A DNA stretch of 64,000 nucleotides from Acinetobacter sp. ANC 3781 (GCF_004331285.1 NZ_SJOH01000002.1:124001-188000); one strand, 5' to 3'. Counted from the stretch's first letter, positions 46,725 through 56,758 are shown. Notes: generated by a model from the letters alone, not told the origin. A program made the numbers and translations.

Positions 46725-47534
46725 TTAAAAATAGGTCAAAAATCCTTGATATATAAAATATAAACCAACCACAGTTAAAAGGCAGGCAAAACATCTTTTC
46801 AGCATGGCGGGTGATAACTTATGTGCCACTTTTGCCCCAAGTTTTGCAGTAATAAAGCTCATTACACTAATGCCAATGAAGGCATAAATATGCACATAAC
46901 CAATACTATGCGGTACTTCAACCGAGGTATTCGAGCCAAACCACATAAAGCCTAATGCCCCGGCAATTGCAATAGGCAAGCCTCCTGCTGCTGAAGTTGC
47001 TACAGCTTTTTGAATGACCACACCATGACGGATTAAATACGGTACCGTAAGACTGCCACCACCGATACCAAAAATAGCCGATGCAATCCCGATGCCTCCA
47101 CCTGCAAGCAGTTGCAATGCTTTAGAAGGCAAATGATGCGAAGGATCAACAGGCCGACTTGCACCGGTAAACATACCGTATGCGACCCAAACTGCAAAGA
47201 ATCCAATCAGCAACTGCAAGCCCTGACCTGACATATAGTCAGCGATACCGGCACCTAAAAATGACCCTAAAGCCAGCCCCGGTGCTAAATTGCGAAATAC
47301 ATCCCACATCACTGCACCGCGTTTATGATGCGCTGAGACAGAGCTAATTGAGGTCACAATAATGGTTGCCAATGATGTACCAATGGCCAAATGCATAATC
47401 ACCGAAGGATCATAATGCAGCTGCGTGAACACAATATACAAAATTGGCACAATAATCAGGCCGCCACCGACACCAAATAGTCCAGCGGCAAAACCAGCCA
47501 TTGCACCAATCAATAAATATATGATTAACTCCAT
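46725..47534 (-). CDS. Sulfite exporter TauE/SafE family membrane protein
   Basis: The 269-residue protein has about eight hydrophobic helices in two repeats. Each repeat opens with a glycine-rich turn: GFAAGLFGVGGGLIIVPIL near residue 15 and IGIASAIFGIGGGSLTVPYL near 150, the hallmark of TauE/SafE. Members move sulfonates, sulfite or other organic anions; the substrate here cannot be told. It is divergent from birA by 31 bases and ends at a terminator. Confidence 0.88.
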   Translation of the reverse strand: MELIIYLLIGAMAGFAAGLFGVGGGLIIVPILYIVFTQLHYDPSVIMHLAIGTSLATIIVTSISSVSAHHKRGAVMWDVFRNLAPGLALGSFLGAGIADYMSGQGLQLLIGFFAVWVAYGMFTGASRPVDPSHHLPSKALQLLAGGGIGIASAIFGIGGGSLTVPYLIRHGVVIQKAVATSAAGGLPIAIAGALGFMWFGSNTSVEVPHSIGYVHIYAFIGISVMSFITAKLGAKVAHKLSPAMLKRCFACLLTVVGLYFIYQGFLTYF

Positions 47535-47565
47535 TCTTCACATTCCAACTATTTCTTAGATTTAA

Positions 47566-48324
47566 ATGGATTTAGAGACTCGACAACTGCAAAAAATCCT
47601 CGACGAAGCTCATCAGCTCCCTGAAGTTTTAATACTGAAACCAGTCACGACTTCAACCAATGATGATGTACGTGAAATTGCACTCAAAGGCGTTCACAGC
47701 GTTTTAGTCTGTAGTTTGAGACAAACTCAAGGTCGTGGACAACGCCAACGACAATGGGTCTCCCCTGAAGGGAACATCTATTTAAGCACATTGCTAAATA
47801 CACGAACACCCATTGATGGCCGGCTTGCCCTTGAAATTGCATTAAATATTTTACAAATGCCAAGTCTTAAGAACTTGGAGCTGCAAGTGAAATGGCCGAA
47901 TGATCTATTTAGCAAGCAAGGTAAATGGGGCGGTATTCTGGTTGAACCCATTTCTCCGCATCAGGTAATTGTCGGGGTCGGTATTAATCTTGCGCCTATT
48001 CCGAAAGAACAGATTGACCAGCATGCCACCTCACTGCGCGAGTTAGGCTTAATAGTAATTCAGCGTACTGAATTGATCGCAGAATTATATATGGCCATTC
48101 AGCAAGCCAGTGAATGGTTTGATCATCATTGTTATAACCTGGCTGCGCGTTTTAATCACTATGCTGCTTTTAAAAATCAGGCCGTAGAATTTGAGCATCA
48201 TTCAGGGCTATGCTCAGGTATCTTCTTAGGCATTCAGGATGATGGTGCGGTCAATATTGAAACCCGTGAAGGCTTAAAACAATTTTATCAAGGACGTTTA
48301 CGTCGCCTAGAAACCTCTCTTTAG
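47566..48324 (+). CDS. birA: Biotin-protein ligase without a DNA-binding domain
   Basis: BirA joins biotin to acetyl-CoA carboxylase. The 252-residue protein has the biotinyl-AMP loop in RQTQGRGQRQRQWVSPEGN near 53, VKWPNDLF with the catalytic Lys region near 106, and GKWGGILVEP. Residues before the catalytic core number only about 20, so the roughly 60-residue winged helix with which E. coli BirA represses bio genes is missing. It precedes coaX by nine bases, a common pairing. Confidence 0.92.
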   Translation: MDLETRQLQKILDEAHQLPEVLILKPVTTSTNDDVREIALKGVHSVLVCSLRQTQGRGQRQRQWVSPEGNIYLSTLLNTRTPIDGRLALEIALNILQMPSLKNLELQVKWPNDLFSKQGKWGGILVEPISPHQVIVGVGINLAPIPKEQIDQHATSLRELGLIVIQRTELIAELYMAIQQASEWFDHHCYNLAARFNHYAAFKNQAVEFEHHSGLCSGIFLGIQDDGAVNIETREGLKQFYQGRLRRLETSL

Positions 48325-48333
48325 AGAAATGCA

Positions 48334-49071
48334 ATGAAGAATTTATGGCTAGATATTGGGAATACTCGTCTAAAATATTGGATTACCGAGAATCATCAGA
48401 TTATTGAACAGGCTGCAGAATTGCATTTGCAATCCCCTGCGGAACTGCTGTTGGGTTTAATTCAGCATTTTAAAAGTCTAGATCTGCACCAGGTTGGCGT
48501 ATCTTCAGTTCAGGACAAGAAAAATAATGAACGTATCCAGAAAATTCTCAAGTTTTTAGATGTGCCAGTGACCTTTGCCAAAGTGCAGGCGAAATATGCA
48601 GGGTTACGCTGTGCTTATGAAGATACCAGCAAGTTCGGTGTAGACCGTTGGTTACAAATGCTGGCCGTGGTCCATGATCCAAAGCAACAATATTGTGTCA
48701 TTAGTTGCGGAACTGCTTTAACCATTGATCTAACTGATGGCATGCAACACTTGGGAGGTTATATCCTGCCGAATCTGTATTTACAGCGGGATTCTTTAAT
48801 TCAAAATACCAAAGGCATTAAAATTCCCGATGCCACATTTGATGAACTTAGCCCAGGTCGAAATACTATTGATGCGGTGCATCACGGTATTTTGTTAAGC
48901 TTGGTGAGTACCATTGAAAAGGTACTGGATAAATACCCAAGTCAATTGATTCTGACTGGCGGTGATGCACCATTATTTGCAAAATATCTTGTACAGTATC
49001 AACCCATAATTGAGCCGGACCTGTTACTCAAAGGTCTGCAGAATTATATTTATTCCTTGGCTGAAGCCTGA
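48334..49071 (+). CDS. coaX: Type III pantothenate kinase
   Basis: CoaX phosphorylates pantothenate, the first step of coenzyme A synthesis. The 245-residue protein has the ASKHA-fold motifs: [11 protein letters not shown] near residue 6, [27 protein letters not shown] and [13 protein letters not shown] near the end. It is nine bases downstream of birA. Its 3' end overlaps the convergent hydrolase gene by 22 bases. Confidence 0.93.
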   Translation: MKNLWLDIGNTRLKYWITENHQIIEQAAELHLQSPAELLLGLIQHFKSLDLHQVGVSSVQDKKNNERIQKILKFLDVPVTFAKVQAKYAGLRCAYEDTSKFGVDRWLQMLAVVHDPKQQYCVISCGTALTIDLTDGMQHLGGYILPNLYLQRDSLIQNTKGIKIPDATFDELSPGRNTIDAVHHGILLSLVSTIEKVLDKYPSQLILTGGDAPLFAKYLVQYQPIIEPDLLLKGLQNYIYSLAEA

Positions 49072-49637
49072 TCTAGTCGAATTAAATAGGGTTGTATAAC
49101 CTGCCAAACTTCAGGCAGTTCCGTACAACCTTCAGAATCAATAAAGTGTCCCTGCCATTGGGCAGAAATCAGCTCTGTATCTAGACTTTTGGCCTGCTCA
49201 ATACTGAATTTTGGCGGAACATGCTCATCTCCTTCCGAATAAATCACCACACGATGTTCAATCTGGCGTCTAAGCAATTCAAAATCAATCTGGGCTGCAT
49301 CAATAAAAGGATAGACTTCTTCTAAGCGCCCTAAACGACCATTAAAACCGGCAACTAAAACCAACTGTTTAATACGCTGATGGGTTAAATTTTTGGATAA
49401 ATAATGTAATGCCACGACAGTTCCTAAACTATGCGCAATCACAATACTATTTTCATCCAGACTTCCTATTTGCTCATTTATTTGTGATTCCCACACCGAC
49501 AGCTCCGGTCGCGGTGAAGGATCCAAACGCAATACTTTTAAACTGTAGTACTGCTGATCTGCTGTCTGCTGAATCCAGGGATACCAGTTTTCTTCTGGGC
49601 TGGCGGTATAACCATGTATCACATTCACTTGAGCCAT
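49050..49637 (-). CDS. RBBP9/YdeN-family serine hydrolase
   Basis: The 195-residue alpha/beta hydrolase has the short N terminus [19 protein letters not shown], the nucleophile Ser in [15 protein letters not shown], and [19 protein letters not shown] holding the His, all typical of the RBBP9 family (YdeN in E. coli). The substrate is not known. It converges on coaX with a 22-base overlap. A decayed relative lies immediately upstream at 49701-50298 on the same strand, so this locus was a tandem pair. Confidence 0.88.
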   Translation of the reverse strand: MAQVNVIHGYTASPEENWYPWIQQTADQQYYSLKVLRLDPSPRPELSVWESQINEQIGSLDENSIVIAHSLGTVVALHYLSKNLTHQRIKQLVLVAGFNGRLGRLEEVYPFIDAAQIDFELLRRQIEHRVVIYSEGDEHVPPKFSIEQAKSLDTELISAQWQGHFIDSEGCTELPEVWQVIQPYLIRLDQASAKE

Positions 49638-49700
49638 TATTCTTGTTCCATCTGCTTAAGCTGTTTTGGTGTGCAATAAGCTTAGTCTGAATTGAGTGAT

Positions 49701-50298
49701 TTAATTGTTGGTCTTTTTATAAAAATGTCCACGCAGAAAGTACTTCTTCCCCTGTAACTCAATCCTCCCTTTAAGGTTTAAAATAAATCCCAACTCTATC
49801 AATGCCGTAGAAAAAAATTTCGTTACACTGCAAACTTGTCTAAATTCATCAAAATCCTCACTTGGCATAAATTGTTCAGCATGATTCAGCTCTTGCATTT
49901 AGGCATTAATAAAATGCCCGAGCAGGACTACTTTAGGCGGTGACACATAAAGATTATTGCAGGAAAATAGTAAAAACGGATCGCAATCTGTTTTTTTTTG
50001 CAAAATGGCCATGTCTAATTTTGCCTGTCGGATAAAACCATCTAATTCAGGCAATGCGGTTAATTTATCTTTAAAACCAGTAACCCAAATCAATCCTTCT
50101 ATTTGGGGTTGGGCTAAGCCTATAAGTTAAAAAATGCAAGCTCTCGAGACGGCCTAAACTGTGCGCGACAATAATAATACTTTCTGGATCTAATTCCGGC
50201 ATTTGCCTCTGTAACGCTTGCTGCCATATTTGAAAATCAGGTGCGTTAGCTAAGGCGCGATCACCCTACATCAGATAAACTATTTTTAGTGAGAGCAT
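49701..50298 (-). pseudogene. Decayed RBBP9/YdeN-like hydrolase
   Basis: The minus strand rebuilds a broken copy of the neighbouring hydrolase: MLSLKIVYLM, a stop, then FQIWQQALQRQMPELD, SIIIVAHSLGRLESLHFLTYR (with the nucleophile Ser), a frameshift, LAQPQIEGLIWVTGFKDKL, and after a TAA at 49899 ELNHAEQFM where the live gene has the His segment. About 30 N-terminal residues are missing. Sequence order follows the functional gene throughout, which supports a duplicate that has decayed. Confidence 0.8.
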
Positions 50299-50436
50299 GT
50301 TTTCTTCTTACATTTTTGACTTGGTTAATTGAGCCTTATGCCTAGCGTTTAATTAGCGCTTTTGTTATTCCGTTTAGGATTAAATATGCAGAGTTATTCG
50401 CATAGGGTATTTTCTGTATTGCATAATTTTAGCTAT

Positions 50437-50463
50437 AAAAAAGGCGCTATATGCGCCTTTTTA
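50437..50463 (-). terminator. Terminator after ffh
   Basis: AAAAAAGGCGCTATATGCGCC forms GGCGC/GCGCC with A and T runs on both sides, 18 bases past the ffh stop. Confidence 0.88.
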
Positions 50464-50480
50464 CGATGAGAAGTACAATC

Positions 50481-51887
50481 TTACTTCTTGTCATTTCCAC
50501 CAAACAATGGTCCCATACCACCGCCACCGCCTAATTTATTTTGCATACCGCTCAATGATTTCATCATTTTTGCCATACCTGACGGATTAGCAAATTTCTT
50601 CATCATTTTCGCCATTTGCGCATGTTGTTTAATCAGTTTATTGACTTCAACCACTTCCATACCACAACCTGCTGCAATACGTTTTTTACGGCTCGGGTTC
50701 ATCAGGTCTGGGTTACGGCGCTCTTTAATGGTCATCGACTGAATAATCGCTTCCATTTTTTTCACTTGCTTTTCAGGATTTGCCTGCGCAATTGCATCTT
50801 GGATACCTGCATTGCTCATGCCAGGCAACTTGTCCAAGAAGCCCATCATGCCACCCATTTTATTCATTTGTTCAAATTGCATCAGCATATCTTCAAAGTT
50901 GAAGCTACCGCCTTTTTGCAACTTTTTCGCCATTTTTTCGGCTTTTTCTTTGTCGACTTTACGTTCAAGTTCTTCGACCAAAGAAAGTACGTCACCCATA
51001 CCCAAAATACGCTGTGCCACACGCTCAGGATGGAATGGCTCCAAGGCATCAAGCTTTTCACCCATACCCAAGAATTTGATTGGCTTACCGGTAATTGCAC
51101 GTACAGAAAGCGCGGCACCGCCGCGTGCATCACCATCGGTTTTGGTCAGGATCACACCGGTTAAAGGTAGAGCATCGTTAAAGGCTTTTGCAGTATTTGC
51201 CGCATCTTGACCCGTCATAGCATCGACTACAAACAAGGTTTCAGTAGGTTTAATAGCTGCATGAAGCGCTTTAATTTCGTCCATCATGTCATCATCGACA
51301 TGTAAACGACCTGCGGTATCGACAATCAGAACATCAGCAAACTGAATTTTTGCTTGCTCAATTGCTCGATTGGCAATGGTAATTGGGTTTTCATCAGCGC
51401 TCGATTCCAGAAAAATCGCGCCTACTTCGCCTGCAACTGTTTGTAGCTGTTTGATTGCTGCTGGACGATAAATGTCGGCAGAAACCATGGCTACTTTTTT
51501 CTTTTGGCGTTCCTGTAAGAAACGGGCAAGTTTTGCAGCTGTGGTGGTTTTACCCGCACCTTGCAAACCTGCAAGCAGTATCACCACAGGTGGTTTTGCT
51601 GCCAGGTCGAGGCTTTCATTGGCCTCACCCATCATTTTTGTCAGTTCGTCATGGACGATTTTTACGAATGCCTGGCCTGGTGATAACTGAGTCATCACTT
51701 CCTGACCCAATGCTTCTTCCTTAACTTTCGCGATGAATTCACGAGTTACAGGTAACGCAACATCGGCTTCAAGAAGTGCCATACGTACTTCACGTAACGT
51801 ATCTTTAATATTGTCTTCGGTTAGCTGCCCTGAGCCAGTAACATTTCTTAAACTCTGCGTGAGTCGTTCTGTTAAGGTATCAAACAT
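50481..51887 (-). CDS. ffh: Signal recognition particle protein
   Basis: Ffh binds 4.5S RNA and signal peptides and targets membrane proteins. The 468-residue protein has the N domain, the GTPase P-loop GLQGAGKTTTAAKLA near 107, DTAGRLHVDDDMM and TKTDGDARGGAALS, and a methionine-rich M domain (about 330-460, RRNPDLMNPSRKKRIAAGCG). The C terminus is glycine-rich (GGGGGMGPLFGG). It is transcribed alone, divergent from the CcsA-like gene. Confidence 0.96.
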   Translation of the reverse strand: MFDTLTERLTQSLRNVTGSGQLTEDNIKDTLREVRMALLEADVALPVTREFIAKVKEEALGQEVMTQLSPGQAFVKIVHDELTKMMGEANESLDLAAKPPVVILLAGLQGAGKTTTAAKLARFLQERQKKKVAMVSADIYRPAAIKQLQTVAGEVGAIFLESSADENPITIANRAIEQAKIQFADVLIVDTAGRLHVDDDMMDEIKALHAAIKPTETLFVVDAMTGQDAANTAKAFNDALPLTGVILTKTDGDARGGAALSVRAITGKPIKFLGMGEKLDALEPFHPERVAQRILGMGDVLSLVEELERKVDKEKAEKMAKKLQKGGSFNFEDMLMQFEQMNKMGGMMGFLDKLPGMSNAGIQDAIAQANPEKQVKKMEAIIQSMTIKERRNPDLMNPSRKKRIAAGCGMEVVEVNKLIKQHAQMAKMMKKFANPSGMAKMMKSLSGMQNKLGGGGGMGPLFGGNDKK

Positions 51888-52025
51888 TGCAAAATCCGCT
51901 TAAAATTGCCAGTTGCAAAAAAATCTTTCTTAAAATAGAAAATTTATGCATAAGATGCTATAGGATACTGTAGTTCACGTAGAATTTATATAAATGAATA
52001 TTCAACATCCTGAAAAAGGTTTGAC

Positions 52026-52832
52026 ATGATCAGTCTCCCCTTGGTTTACACGATCTTAGCATTAATCGCTTATACCACATCTTTCTGGTATTTGTTTATT
52101 CACTTAATGTCAAAGCGTGATCCGAACCATTGGTTTGTAGGTCTTGTACTCGGTTTAGGTTTACTGCTACACACGGGGGTTCTGTATAACGATATGCTGA
52201 CACCGCTAGGTGTAAATTATGATGTATTCCTGTTACTGTCATTCACATCTGGTCTGATGTTATTGCTGAGTTTAATCTTTAGTACTTACCGCCCCATTTT
52301 GGCCCTTAATTTATTGGGCATTCCTGTTGCTGCGACCGGCTTGATTTTAGGTTTTGCCTTAAGCAAGCAAAATCAGGTGATTGAACAACACTCCCTAGGT
52401 TTAGACATTCATATTATTTTGTCTTTATCGGCCTATGCGGTTCTACTGATGGCAACCATACAAGCGGTGATTTTATGGTTCCAAAATCGCGAATTAAAAA
52501 ACAAGCAGAAAAGAATCTGGGTCAATTTATTGCCTTCATTTCAGGCCATGGAATCTTTGCTGTTTGATTTAATCATTACCGGTTTTATCTTACTGACCTT
52601 AGCTTTAGGTTTTGGCTTCTTCACCATTGAAGATTTCTTTGCCCAGCATTTAGCCCATAAAACGGCCTTCAGTATTATTTCATGGTTTGTCTATGGGTCG
52701 CTGCTGATTGGTCATTACCAATTTGGCTGGCGGGGCCAAAAAGCGATTCGCTTTACCCTGAGTGGTTTTATGCTGCTGGCAATTGGTTTTATTGGTTCCA
52801 AGTTTGTATTAGAAATGATTTTAGGGAAATAA
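52026..52832 (+). CDS. ypjD: CcsA-like inner-membrane protein (YpjD)
   Basis: The 268-residue protein has about eight hydrophobic helices and a cytochrome-c-assembly (CcsA/CcmC-type) domain with LDIHIILSLSAYAVLLMATIQA near 125 and a C-terminal VYGSLLIGHYQFGWRGQKAIRFTL region where a conserved Trp-rich stretch is expected. In E. coli ypjD also lies divergent from ffh, which supports the name. Its role is not firmly known. A terminator-like hairpin at 52917-52950 follows. Confidence 0.85.
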   Translation: MISLPLVYTILALIAYTTSFWYLFIHLMSKRDPNHWFVGLVLGLGLLLHTGVLYNDMLTPLGVNYDVFLLLSFTSGLMLLLSLIFSTYRPILALNLLGIPVAATGLILGFALSKQNQVIEQHSLGLDIHIILSLSAYAVLLMATIQAVILWFQNRELKNKQKRIWVNLLPSFQAMESLLFDLIITGFILLTLALGFGFFTIEDFFAQHLAHKTAFSIISWFVYGSLLIGHYQFGWRGQKAIRFTLSGFMLLAIGFIGSKFVLEMILGK

Positions 52833-52916
52833 ATACAATTTCCCCTTTCAACTTCTTTTTTAGTAAAAATGCAGAACAATAACTAAATATTTATCGTGAA
52901 ATTGGATAAATTAATG

Positions 52917-52950
52917 AAAAAGCCTGATCTTTATAGATCAGGCTTTTTTA
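52917..52950. terminator. Bidirectional terminator
   Basis: AAAAAGCCTGATCT pairs with AGATCAGGCTTTTT around a four-base loop; it lies between ypjD and the end of arsH. Confidence 0.92.
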
Positions 52951-53027
52951 ATAACAATTAAGCTAATAATTTTAAATAAATAATAAAATAATTTCAGGAA
53001 ATCTGTATGATCTTCATTTTAGGGAAA

Positions 53028-53732
53028 CTAAATATTCTTTTGATTCACACGCTTTGACAATTGCTCAGCACTTTCGACCCGTTCAGAATAACGGTCAGTC
53101 AAATAAGCTGATTGTCCTCTTGTCAGAAGGGTGAATTTATACAGCTCCTCCATCACATCCACAATTCGATTGTGATAAGGAGACGGTTTCATATGACCAT
53201 CTTCTTCAAATTCCAGAAACGCTTTCGGTACAGAGGATTGATTTGGAATCGTGATCATCCGCATCCAGCGCCCTAAAACACGCAATTGATTCACCGCATT
53301 AAACGATTGCGAACCTCCACATACCTGCATCACAGCCAGCGTCTTGCCCTGAGTGGCACGAATTGCACCTGCTGCCAGAGGAATCCAGTCAATTTGGGCT
53401 TTCAAAATTGAACTCATCGAACCATGACGTTCAGGCGAACACCAGACCATGCCTTCTGCCCAGGCTAAAAGCGCATGCAGCTCTGTAACTTTAGGATGAG
53501 TCGTGTCTGCATCTTCAGGTAAGGGCAGTCCTTTAGGATGAAAGATTTTGACCTCGGCACCAAAATATTCCAGTACTCGGCCTGCTTCCTGAACAGCGAG
53601 CCGGCTATAGGACCTGTCACGGTTTGAACCATACAGCAGCAAAATACGCGGTGGATGTTGCAGTTCTTTGGCCTGAACTTTGTCCAAAGTGGGTCGTTCA
53701 AGCAGATCCAAATCTACATTCGGGAGATTCAT
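53028..53732 (-). CDS. arsH: Organoarsenical oxidase/FMN reductase ArsH
   Basis: ArsH is an NADPH-dependent flavoprotein that oxidises trivalent organoarsenicals. The 234-residue protein has the phosphate-binding loop [19 protein letters not shown] near 32, [23 protein letters not shown] and [24 protein letters not shown], all typical of ArsH. It lies four bases after acr3 and is the last gene of the ars operon. The conserved N-terminal LPNVD opening is also present. Confidence 0.94.
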   Translation of the reverse strand: MNLPNVDLDLLERPTLDKVQAKELQHPPRILLLYGSNRDRSYSRLAVQEAGRVLEYFGAEVKIFHPKGLPLPEDADTTHPKVTELHALLAWAEGMVWCSPERHGSMSSILKAQIDWIPLAAGAIRATQGKTLAVMQVCGGSQSFNAVNQLRVLGRWMRMITIPNQSSVPKAFLEFEEDGHMKPSPYHNRIVDVMEELYKFTLLTRGQSAYLTDRYSERVESAEQLSKRVNQKNI

Positions 53733-53736
53733 CAGG

Positions 53737-54777
53737 TTATGCCTCTTTATAAACTTTTTTTCTTAGCCACAGTGAAACGCTGACCAAGGCAATCAAGACT
53801 GGAACTTCAACCAGAGGGCCAATAATGGTGGTAAAAGCAACCGGTGAAGCCAGACCAAAAGTGGCAATGGCAACAGCGAGTGCCAGTTCAAAATTATTGC
53901 CTGCTGCGGTAAAAGAGATGGCCGCAGTTTTTGGATAATCATTTCCCATCCACTTGCTCATAAAGAAGCTGATAAAGAACATCAGCACGAAGTAAATGGT
54001 TAAAGGTATTGCAATTCTGAGCACATCGAGTGGCAAACTGACCACTTCGCCACCTTTCAGGCTAAACATGGCAACAATAGTAAATAACAACGCAAGCAGA
54101 CTGAGCGGACTAATCTTGCGAATAAATTGAGTTTGATACCATTCTAGACCTTTCTGTTTGACCAAGGTCAATCGGGTAAGAAAGCCCATTAAAAATGGAA
54201 TACCTAAATAAACCAGTACCGCATGGGTAATTGTCCAGAAGCTGACATCAATTACTTGTGCTTCAACACCAAAATAAGGTGGCAAGAAGGTCAAAAACAG
54301 CCAGGCATAAGTACTAAAGAACAGGATCTGAAAAATACTGTTAAATGCCACCAATCCGGCAACATATTGATTATCGCCACAGGCCAGGCCATTCCAGACC
54401 AAGACCATCGCAATACAACGTGCCAAACCAATCAGAATCACACCAGTCATATATTCAGGATAGGATTGCAGGAAAATCAGCGCCAATGCAAACATCAGGC
54501 ACGGCGCAATCAGCCAGTTTTGAACCAGAGATAAAGTAAGCGTGCGCTTGTCTTTAAATACCTGCGGCAAGGTCGCATAGTCCACTTTGGCAAGTGGAGG
54601 ATACATCATGATAATCAGACCGATTGCTATCGGGATATTCACCGAATTAACACTCATCTGGTCTAATGCAACCGATGCTTGCGGAAAGAAAACCCCGATC
54701 GCAATACCCAGCAACATGGCGATAAAAATCCAGATGGTCAGATTTTTATCTAAAAATGACATTTTTGAGGCAGCCAT
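53737..54777 (-). CDS. acr3: Arsenite efflux permease, ACR3 family
   Basis: ACR3 exports arsenite across the inner membrane. The protein has ten hydrophobic helices and the key Cys in [21 protein letters not shown] near 115. I place the start at 54777 ([12 protein letters not shown]), four bases after the arsC stop; a longer frame extends 13 residues into arsC. It lies between arsC and arsH. Confidence 0.93.
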   Translation of the reverse strand: MAASKMSFLDKNLTIWIFIAMLLGIAIGVFFPQASVALDQMSVNSVNIPIAIGLIIMMYPPLAKVDYATLPQVFKDKRTLTLSLVQNWLIAPCLMFALALIFLQSYPEYMTGVILIGLARCIAMVLVWNGLACGDNQYVAGLVAFNSIFQILFFSTYAWLFLTFLPPYFGVEAQVIDVSFWTITHAVLVYLGIPFLMGFLTRLTLVKQKGLEWYQTQFIRKISPLSLLALLFTIVAMFSLKGGEVVSLPLDVLRIAIPLTIYFVLMFFISFFMSKWMGNDYPKTAAISFTAAGNNFELALAVAIATFGLASPVAFTTIIGPLVEVPVLIALVSVSLWLRKKVYKEA

Positions 54778-54781
54778 GGTA

Positions 54782-55255
54782 TTACTCAATATTTGAAATT
54801 TTATTGATTTCTGCAATCAGCTTAGGACGAGAAAGCTGCTTGGTATCCAATGCAAATAAAGCATCCAGACGTTTATTAATATGATCAACCGTAATAAAAA
54901 AAGCGTTGAGCTTTTCTTGTTCAGGTAGCTCTAGATGAGAGGGATCAGACAGGCCCCAATGCGCCTTAATCGCACCGCCCAGGTAAAGTGGACATGCTTC
55001 TTGTGCTGCCGAATCACACACAGTGATCACCACATCAGGCTGATACTGTTCACAGGCAGCAATGCTCTTACTGGATAAGCCATCGGTAGATAAGCCTAAG
55101 TTTTGCAAAGTCTTCATGGTTAATGGATGAACCTGACTAGAAGGTTTACTACCGGCACTATAAGCTTTCCAGCCTTCAGGTGCACGGCTATTGAATAACA
55201 CTTCTGAAAGAATGCTACGGCAACTGTTTCCAGTACATAGGAATAAGAATTTCAT
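54782..55255 (-). CDS. arsC: Arsenate reductase, low-molecular-weight phosphatase type
   Basis: This enzyme reduces arsenate to arsenite through a thiol relay. The catalytic P-loop CTGNSCRS (Cys7 to Arg13) opens the protein and [11 protein letters not shown] holds the Asp expected in the phosphatase fold. The start is set at 55255 (MKFLFLCTG); the arsR stop lies five bases upstream. It is second in arsR-arsC-acr3-arsH. A second, unrelated arsenate reductase lies across the divergent promoter at 55670. Confidence 0.92.
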   Translation of the reverse strand: MKFLFLCTGNSCRSILSEVLFNSRAPEGWKAYSAGSKPSSQVHPLTMKTLQNLGLSTDGLSSKSIAACEQYQPDVVITVCDSAAQEACPLYLGGAIKAHWGLSDPSHLELPEQEKLNAFFITVDHINKRLDALFALDTKQLSRPKLIAEINKISNIE

Positions 55256-55260
55256 TGATA

Positions 55261-55584
55261 TTACTCGCAATGGATTGAAATTGAAGCATTAACATGAGGA
55301 TTTTCCAGCATGTCATCATTTTGTTTGGAGATAATGTCTAAAACCTTACTTGCCCATTCAGGAAGATTCGGATTCAGACGGTAATACACCCATTGCCCCT
55401 GTCTTTGATCAAGTAAAATCGAAAGGTTCCTAAGCAAAGCCAAATGGCGAGAAATTTTAGGTTGGCTGAGTTGCAACTGTTCCGTCAGTTCACATACACA
55501 AACATTTTGTTTGACCATGACTAACTTCAAAATGTCCAAACGGGTAGTGTCAGAAAGACACTTAAAAAAATCTGTTTGATTCAT
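55261..55584 (-). CDS. arsR: Arsenic-responsive repressor ArsR
   Basis: ArsR is a winged-helix repressor released by arsenite. The start at 55584 (MNQTDFFKCLSDTTRLDIL) gives a 107-residue protein of normal size; the longer frame runs through the promoter. The cysteine pair in NVCVCELTEQLQLSQPKISRHLALL is the arsenite-sensing site next to the DNA-reading helix. It heads the minus-strand ars genes and faces the divergent reductase gene. Confidence 0.93.
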   Translation of the reverse strand: MNQTDFFKCLSDTTRLDILKLVMVKQNVCVCELTEQLQLSQPKISRHLALLRNLSILLDQRQGQWVYYRLNPNLPEWASKVLDIISKQNDDMLENPHVNASISIHCE

Positions 55585-55603
55585 TTTATGATTACTCAAT
55601 ATA

Positions 55604-55628
55604 TTTGCTATTGCGAATATACGTATAT
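55604..55628. promoter_or_regulatory. Candidate ArsR operators between divergent ars genes
   Basis: The 85-base gap between arsR and the plus-strand reductase holds two symmetric elements: ATTTGC-TATT-GCGAAT and, right after it, the perfect 12-base palindrome ATATACGTATAT (55617-55628). Either could be the ArsR site controlling both directions. Confidence 0.5.
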
Positions 55629-55669
55629 CCATATATAAATGCAATATTGTTTTTGCATTGAGAAAATTC

Positions 55670-56098
55670 ATGTCACAAAAGATTAAGATTTATCACAACC
55701 CTGCCTGTGGAACGTCGAGAAATACACTTGAACTCATTCGAAATACAGGACAAGAACCTGAAGTCATTGAATATTTAAAAACACCACCAAGTAAAGAAGA
55801 GCTAATGACTTTAATTGAAAAATCAGGGCTTTCTGTACGCGGCGCCATTCGTAAAAATGTTGAACCTTATGAGCGTTTTAAATTAGATCAACCGCATTGG
55901 ACTGATGATCAGTTGATGAGTTTGATGCTTGAACATCCAATTTTAATCAATCGCCCATTTGTGGTGACAGAGCTGGGTATTAAATTATGCAGACCCTCTG
56001 AGTTGGTACTGGATCTATTATCTGCTCCTCAACTTAAGGCGTTTAGCAAAGAAGATGGTGAAGTGATCATTGATCAAGAGGGCAACAAAATGAAGTAA
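55670..56098 (+). CDS. arsC: Arsenate reductase, glutaredoxin-dependent ArsC type
   Basis: The protein belongs to the thioredoxin-fold ArsC/Spx family: KIKIYHNPACGTSRNTLELI carries the catalytic Cys near residue 12, and KNVEPYERF and NRPFVVTELGIKLCRPSE hold the Arg residues that bind arsenate. I take the ATG at 55670; an in-frame TTG at 55658 would add four residues. It is divergent from arsR and controlled by the shared gap. It is unrelated in fold to the arsC at 54782. About 142 residues, standard. Confidence 0.93.
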   Translation: MSQKIKIYHNPACGTSRNTLELIRNTGQEPEVIEYLKTPPSKEELMTLIEKSGLSVRGAIRKNVEPYERFKLDQPHWTDDQLMSLMLEHPILINRPFVVTELGIKLCRPSELVLDLLSAPQLKAFSKEDGEVIIDQEGNKMK

Positions 56099-56207
56099 AG
56101 TTCATATATTTACTTTATCTATTTAATATAATTGTGCTTATACGAAATTCAATTTAAATAATATATTAATATCAATAAGTTAATATAAATTAAAAGATCA
56201 GCAGAAT

Positions 56208-56237
56208 CCCGGCTTGAAAATCAAGTCGGCTTTTTTC
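56208..56237 (+). terminator. Terminator after the plus-strand arsC
   Basis: CCGGCTTGA pairs with TCAAGTCGG (one mismatch) around a four-base loop, then CTTTTTT. Confidence 0.8.
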
Positions 56238-56308
56238 AATCCATTTCGATATTTTTTACCTACAAAATCGCTTAATAAGCGATCACATCAATACATCATT
56301 ACCAGTGA

Positions 56309-56536
56309 TCAATCATTCCAGACCCGAAACAATCCCCAAGTTTCAAGGAGAAAATAGGGATAGTTTTTAGCCAGCTTTGTACGCATTTGCTCACAACAAT
56401 TCCGGCTCTTTGCGGCTATACGATCTTGCTGCAATTTCCTATGATAGGGACATAGAGAACAGGAAGTTCCACAGAATAAAAACAATAACAAACAACATAA
56501 GGAATGTGCGGTACGACAGGAGTTATACCTAAGCAT
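56309..56536 (-). CDS. Doubtful cysteine-rich small protein, 75 residues
   Basis: The minus-strand frame starts at an ATG at 56536 and has a hydrophobic stretch (about 12-25) with several cysteines, then a charged half ending LLETWGLFRVWND. It has no visible ribosome site, and a strong hairpin stands directly before the ATG, leaving little room for a promoter. No family is recognised. It may be a chance frame or a remnant; I list it because nothing else fills 56240-56540. Confidence 0.25.
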   Translation of the reverse strand: MLRYNSCRTAHSLCCLLLFLFCGTSCSLCPYHRKLQQDRIAAKSRNCCEQMRTKLAKNYPYFLLETWGLFRVWND

Positions 56537-56544
56537 CAAATACG

Positions 56545-56577
56545 AAAAACCCCGACAGGATGTCGGGGTTTTTTTAT
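56545..56577 (-). terminator. Strong hairpin terminator
   Basis: AAAAACCCCGACA pairs with TGTCGGGGTTTTT around a four-base loop with T and A flanks on both sides. It may end the sorbosone-dehydrogenase-like gene, whose stop is about 180 bases away on the same strand. Confidence 0.8.
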
Positions 56578-56758
56578 TAGCTGTTTAAAGGTAAATAAAA
56601 CTTCGATAAACCTTTAACATATGGATTAAAGTCCTGACTCACTTTTTTTGTTTCATCCTCGTTCAACTACCCTACTAACCTGTAAGCAGCAAGAGCCTGT
56701 TTGAAGGTTAGATGAAAGATTGAGCTTCTCAAAATCAATTATTTACTGTTTTAACCAG

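Noticed and set aside
49899-50093. A separate 64-residue gene
   Set aside because: It is an internal piece of the decayed RBBP9-like hydrolase, in frame with the next piece across a stop codon.
50616-51164. A 182-residue plus-strand frame inside ffh
   Set aside because: It is the antisense of the conserved GTPase and M domains; the His/Phe-rich composition is an artefact of the opposite strand.
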